From Treponema sp. (lineage in GTDB: Bacteria > Spirochaetota > Spirochaetia > Treponematales > Treponemataceae): a stretch of DNA of 18,411 nucleotides. The DNA lies in NCBI GenBank assembly GCA_016297805.1, contig JAEDFX010000042.1:1-18411 (forward strand), in the 5' to 3' direction. Shown in pieces: positions 15,901 to 18,411 of this stretch. The translations under genes were made by a program, and so were the position numbers. Numbering within the stretch: the stretch's first letter is position 1; each line of letters opens with the position of its first letter. Below the pieces are notes generated by a model. It was not told the DNA's origin. It ran no database searches and worked only from the letters and a program-made list of their open reading frames with translations.

Positions 15901-16149
15901 CCAACCCCTGTGATTCCTGAGCCTGTGTCCGCACCAAGCGTGGTAGAAACTGCACAGCCTGCAGTAGAAGTTGCAAGCCCTGTAGCAGAAACTGCACAGC
16001 CTTCAGTAGAAATAGCACCAGAAGCTGCAGAACCAAACTCTAAAAAAGGATTATTAGCACTGGCATCCGCAGTTTTAGCTGCAGGAGCTGCTGGAGCAAT
16101 CATATTTAAAAATAGAAAGAACAAAAAGGAAGAGAGAAAACATGAATAA
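12916..16149 (+). CDS. Barrel, transglutaminase-like and TPR protein with long acidic tail and C-terminal membrane helix
   Basis: A 1077-residue paralogue of the upstream protein. The basic signal peptide (1-36, cut near VVA) is followed by eight amphipathic strands (about 38-186, barrel-like) and an Ig-like domain (about 203-308). The transglutaminase-like domain (about 330-510) has GGDCDD (Cys-406), PGHIY (His-432) and VWIPLE (Glu-468), a complete candidate triad. TPR-like repeats follow (about 560-670). Residues about 690-1040 are an acidic Pro/Glu/Val-rich linker with DDDD runs and PEPV repeats. The last part is a helix of about 20 residues (1044-1064) and a basic end (KNRKNKKEERK). It may act as a periplasmic protease, amidase or cross-linker held at the envelope; the reaction is unknown. 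Codons in the PEPV stretches (CCT, GAG, GTG) differ from the CCA, GAA and GTA used elsewhere in the gene. Confidence 0.85.
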   Translation: MSGKRSKLLRKKSRFSKKTLAMGVGLCIGSAPVVADTDFIVSLYPHFTKPFGTTHSIEMGVGGGLKLNWRPTDYLNLFAYGDYLSLSLPNVDSITLMDGGVGTGYHFGITDHFAMDLNLFAGAYTAKAAKRLSGLTGGVSLTFTYRISPVASVDVHASGSHFASGSSPLMTVNAGISPGLSINFTELFSNKTKVNMEEQALVPVFPVLYSWYENNSFGKVKVTNNEESSITDVKVSFYQPQYMGHPKECAKFKKLERSESVDVDLYAFFNEQMLELTEKTDTQALIIVEYSCLGQKRSRSFSMIVPVYGRNNMSWDDDRRAAVFVSSKDPAAMLFAKYITSVVRDNVRSGVPGNIQYAMGIFEALDEFGLSYVIDPSSAFEDNVGTSSIDFLQFPYQTLMYRGGDCDDLSILVCSLFEAVGIRTAFITVPGHIYMAFDSGLTLAQAKREFTNLDEMIVDGDEVWIPLEITLSDEGFYKAWRVGAREWNTAQRAGTAALYKMEDSWKTYAPVSVPGANAFFTMPDRAIVAKLFDHSVDQWITKQIEPQIQMYEAKLAVKDDVKTRNKLGILYGKYGLFVQADEQFKQARRQGYTPSVLNTGNVYFSMKDYERASRWYKSVLKEDSENELALIGVARCAYELTNYEECDAAFGKVRKLNPELAEEYAYLGTFVSSKGRAFSLADRLENTIWSEEPEEVPQKLIEAVESATNENEPVIKDEPFTDTDLNDLFAFDIEAFIAPVQTQSEEDEEDLEDHDIATAGGDDGDDDDSPELDPTPVVPELVEEVDITSFTENFTGLVSEVALDVNDFIYEDVEDDVQVSTTSDTYTSSETLLAEPAPELAESTLLTPEPVVGPEPVVAPELPDSTSVTAQSEVAQAPEIIPVAVPRFTEQPSAEWAPEEAYIAETIPGMKSFEEEMGAYQNEKAFLYEDKAILEVDPENDVDEPEVKAEKEQYASAGIPDINPFSSYLSKEDAKAVVLPEPVVVSEQTSVAEPEPTPVIPEPVSAPSVVETAQPAVEVASPVAETAQPSVEIAPEAAEPNSKKGLLALASAVLAAGAAGAIIFKNRKNKKEERKHE
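15235..15269 (+). repeat. REP-like sequence encoding PTPVVPELVEE
   Basis: CCTGAGCTAGTCGAAGAAG (15250-15268) resembles the palindromic core CCTGAGCCTGGCGAAGGG found in uup at 8932-8949, matching at 13 of the first 16 positions. It is read as PELVEE within the acidic tail. The GC content is higher than in the flanking codons. Confidence 0.45.
15457..15500 (+). repeat. Tandem CCTGAnCCTGT repeats encoding PEPVV
   Basis: CCTGAACCTGTGGTCGG and CCTGAGCCTGTTGTAG (from 15457 and 15475) encode PEPVVG and PEPVVA in tandem. CCTGAGCCTGT is the left part of the REP-like core. The copies could have arisen by duplication within the gene. Confidence 0.5.
15853..15931 (+). repeat. Second cluster of PEPV-coding REP-like repeats
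   Basis: CCCGAGCCTGTGGTCG (15853-15868) and CCTGAGCCTGTGTCCG (15916-15931) encode PEPVVV and PEPVSA, with EPEPTPVIP between them. Local codon choice (CCC, GAG, GTG, TCG, GCC) is G+C-richer than that of the surrounding tail. Confidence 0.5.
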
Positions 16150-18411
16150 ATCCGTAATTAAAAAATCATTTTTAGCTCTAATTGCATTATTATCATTCTC
16201 ATTAACATTTCATTCCTGTGATTCATGGATGAGTGACGATGATGATTTCTACGAAGAAATCGAAAACGAAGTAAAAAGAGCCAATGCCCCACAAATCAGT
16301 GTATTCGTTCGTTATGCCGCTACAAAAATGGGTAAAACCGATCCAGACGGCTATTCAACATTCAAAGTAGAAATCCCATCAAAAATTACAGCAACAACAG
16401 AAATCGATTATGGATTTAAGCGCTGGGCAGCCTTCTCTACAAGCTTCCTTACACCAGGAGATACTCAGTATACAGACTTTGTTTACGAAGATGATGAATC
16501 ATATGCTGCAAATTACGGACAGTATGAACTTTCATCAGATATAGTTCGCTTTGAAGACCCAAATGCTACAACAACAAATGTTACAATTTTTGAAGAACGT
16601 AATGACATTTACATCGTTCCAGTCGTAGCAAAACGTCCAACAATTGCTCTTTCAATGCCAGCCAGCGGAAGTAGTGGAATTGTACGAAACATGACAGTAC
16701 GAATCAACTTTTCAAAACCAATGAATCCCGCTTCATTTAAGAATACCAATGGCGTAGTAGATAAAATCACAATCACACAGGGAACCCAAAGTATTACCTC
16801 AGACGGTGATATTGAAATCTCAAGTACAGAAATCACAGACCGCTTTGCTGAACCAACCTTCAGTACAAACGGAAAAATGATAACCCTTAAGTTTAAACCA
16901 GAAGCAATTTCAGAAGGCTTTACAGCACAGTCATACGTAACAATCAACATTTCAAAAGATGTAACAGATATTTATGGCTATGCAATGGCCGAAGATTATA
17001 AGCTTCAGTTCCAGGTAGGAAGTAGTTTCGATACCCTTGCACCTCGTATTTCTGAACTTACAGCCGGTATAGCTCAGGCTTACAACACCTTTGGCGGTGT
17101 ATACAAGGATGCAGATACAGTCAGCGCACTTGGTAGCCTTACACAGATTAAACTTGATGGTGCAGCAGGTGCTAATGCAGATATTGATAATAACCCACTT
17201 TATACAGATGCACTCCTTGCACAGCGAATCAAAGGCAAAGTAAACATTCGCGTGGTAGCAGAAGATTTGGCCGGTTCAGGTTCAGGTCAGGATGCAACAG
17301 GTGCCGAATCAGAAGTTTCTATGATTGGTATTAAGGCAACAAGCATTGCATTAATGAGTGGAGCAGCCGCTGGCGAATCAGACAATATTCCAATCAAGTC
17401 TCTGGCATACGTTGGACAGACAAACTCATCAGAAATTCAGGGTTCTTACCGCGATATTACAGGAGCAAACAAAGGATTCCTCTTTACATATGATGTAAGT
17501 TCATTGCCAGACGGACTTATTAAGATTGATGTCTGGGCATACGACTCAATCGGTAACAGCGGATTACTGGAAGGCGGTGCATACTCAGCAGAATACGGAA
17601 ACGGATACGCTTCTATCTTCGTTGTTAAGGATACAACTCCACCAGACGCAACAGCAAATACAGGATTAGTTTCATCATCTTCTGCAAGTGCACGTTATGG
17701 CTGGTACAACGCATCAACACTTGCCTCAATGAAGCTTTATGAAGCTTCTGCAGGGTCAATCTTCGATAATGGACACCCAAGACTCCGCAGTAAATCAGAC
17801 AAACTCCAGTGGTTCTTCAACGTTACTTCTGATACATCTTGGGCACAAGGTGTAAGTCCTGATGATGCAAGATGGGTTAATGTTTCAGACGGATACTCAA
17901 TTGCAAACGCAGCAGTTCCAGCTTCAGACGGTCCAGTAGCCCTCAGTTTGATTTTGAAAGATGATTTAGGCAACATTTCAACCGCCGCACCACTTTCTTC
18001 TATCATGTATGATAATACGGCAGCTTTGGTAAGCACTCCAACTTGGGTAAATGATGATGGAACAGACGCCGCAAATAACGTAACAGGAACTGCTAATCCA
18101 GCTCAGATTCTTAAAGTTCCTTTTGACGGTAATATTTCTGGAGTACACCGTCTTGGAGTATATGTTGATAAGTGTCAAACCCCTCTTGCAAAAGCAACAA
18201 TTCTTTATGCGGCAAACGGTGAAGCTCCAAATGCAGCAACAGTAATTGCAGATTCTAAATCTGATAATATTGCAGAACTTCCAGACTCATATCTTTCAGG
18301 TGTCTTCTATATTAAAGGTCTTACAATTGGTGATACGGAAGGACTCAATACAGTTTCTATTGATACTTACGATTCGGCTTTGAATAAATCTGCAACTGTA
18401 ACAAGAACAAT
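16142..18411 (+). CDS. Large Ig-like repeat lipoprotein, 3' end outside the window
   Basis: The frame is open from the ATG at 16142 to the window end: 756 codons without a stop. It begins with a basic N-terminus, a hydrophobic stretch and a lipobox (FHSC, Cys-26), followed by an acidic spacer (DDDDFYEEIENE). Around residues 160-300 is a bacterial Ig-like domain of the SbsA/Big_5 kind (RPTIALSMPASGSSG, VRINFSKPMNPASF and a C-terminal beta strand). Later Ig-like units are suggested by DTLAPRISELTAG and KDTTPPDATANTG. It is probably a cell-surface or periplasmic structural lipoprotein. AAGGA/GAGAG precedes the start, and the ATG overlaps the stop of the upstream gene by 8 nt, so translation is very likely coupled. 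The residue after Cys is Asp, an inner-membrane retention signal in E. coli, but spirochaete sorting rules differ. Confidence 0.85.
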   Translation, partial: MNKSVIKKSFLALIALLSFSLTFHSCDSWMSDDDDFYEEIENEVKRANAPQISVFVRYAATKMGKTDPDGYSTFKVEIPSKITATTEIDYGFKRWAAFSTSFLTPGDTQYTDFVYEDDESYAANYGQYELSSDIVRFEDPNATTTNVTIFEERNDIYIVPVVAKRPTIALSMPASGSSGIVRNMTVRINFSKPMNPASFKNTNGVVDKITITQGTQSITSDGDIEISSTEITDRFAEPTFSTNGKMITLKFKPEAISEGFTAQSYVTINISKDVTDIYGYAMAEDYKLQFQVGSSFDTLAPRISELTAGIAQAYNTFGGVYKDADTVSALGSLTQIKLDGAAGANADIDNNPLYTDALLAQRIKGKVNIRVVAEDLAGSGSGQDATGAESEVSMIGIKATSIALMSGAAAGESDNIPIKSLAYVGQTNSSEIQGSYRDITGANKGFLFTYDVSSLPDGLIKIDVWAYDSIGNSGLLEGGAYSAEYGNGYASIFVVKDTTPPDATANTGLVSSSSASARYGWYNASTLASMKLYEASAGSIFDNGHPRLRSKSDKLQWFFNVTSDTSWAQGVSPDDARWVNVSDGYSIANAAVPASDGPVALSLILKDDLGNISTAAPLSSIMYDNTAALVSTPTWVNDDGTDAANNVTGTANPAQILKVPFDGNISGVHRLGVYVDKCQTPLAKATILYAANGEAPNAATVIADSKSDNIAELPDSYLSGVFYIKGLTIGDTEGLNTVSIDTYDSALNKSATVTRT

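Noticed and set aside
16030..16149. Sortase-type cell-wall anchor at the end of the 1077-residue protein
   Set aside because: A hydrophobic helix and basic end are present, but no LPxTG-like motif precedes them, and the organism appears to be diderm.
16609..16950. 113-codon open frame on the minus strand
   Set aside because: It is antisense to the Ig-like lipoprotein frame, which is continuous through the whole region and has clear domain signals.

Overview
The window is A+T-rich bacterial chromosomal DNA, most likely from a spirochaete of the Treponema type. This is inferred from the treponeme-like dephospho-CoA kinase (a TGKxxAGKN P-loop), the DNA polymerase I motif A (DYAQIELVVL), the pairing of outer-membrane-barrel/transglutaminase-like/TPR proteins with a surface-type lipoprotein, and the palindromic repeats in the gaps. 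No rRNA, tRNA, CRISPR array, transposase or phage gene was seen.

Layout. (1) 51-6362, minus strand: four co-directional genes, read from high to low coordinates. They are a degenerate GGDEF-domain protein, a SulP-family anion transporter with a STAS domain, DNA polymerase I (polA) and dephospho-CoA kinase (coaE). A 63-bp near-perfect palindrome separates the transporter from polA. (2) 6477-6917, minus: a small unknown lipoprotein whose reading frame continues in frame past its stop codon. (3) 7029-8168, plus: an FtsH-like membrane AAA+ ATPase that lacks the metalloprotease domain. (4) 8167-8638: a convergent gap filled by two adjacent large imperfect inverted repeats, bounded by three copies of AGGATTAATTAAT. 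(5) 8651-10645, minus: an ABC-F ATPase of the Uup type. (6) 10689-10804: three 32-bp palindromic repeat units, of the same family as the sequence at the SulP/polA junction. (7) 10913 to the window end, plus: an apparent three-gene envelope operon. It holds a 666-aa and a 1077-aa paralogue (barrel, Ig-like, transglutaminase-like and TPR domains), then a large Ig-like lipoprotein that runs off the window.

How the parts may work together. The envelope operon is the most interesting unit. The two barrel proteins share one architecture, but only the second keeps the Cys-His-Glu residues expected of a transglutaminase-like fold; the first has Lys-Asp-Ser there. The second also has a long acidic, Pro/Glu-rich tail ending in a transmembrane helix with a basic end, so it could span the periplasm from outer to inner membrane. 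The third gene overlaps the second by 8 nt and makes a lipoprotein. A second theme is repeat DNA inside genes: related GC-rich palindromic segments sit in linkers of both polA and uup, and similar sequence appears to encode PEPV-type repeats in the tail of the 1077-aa protein. Functional statements rest on recognisable motifs; no database search was run.
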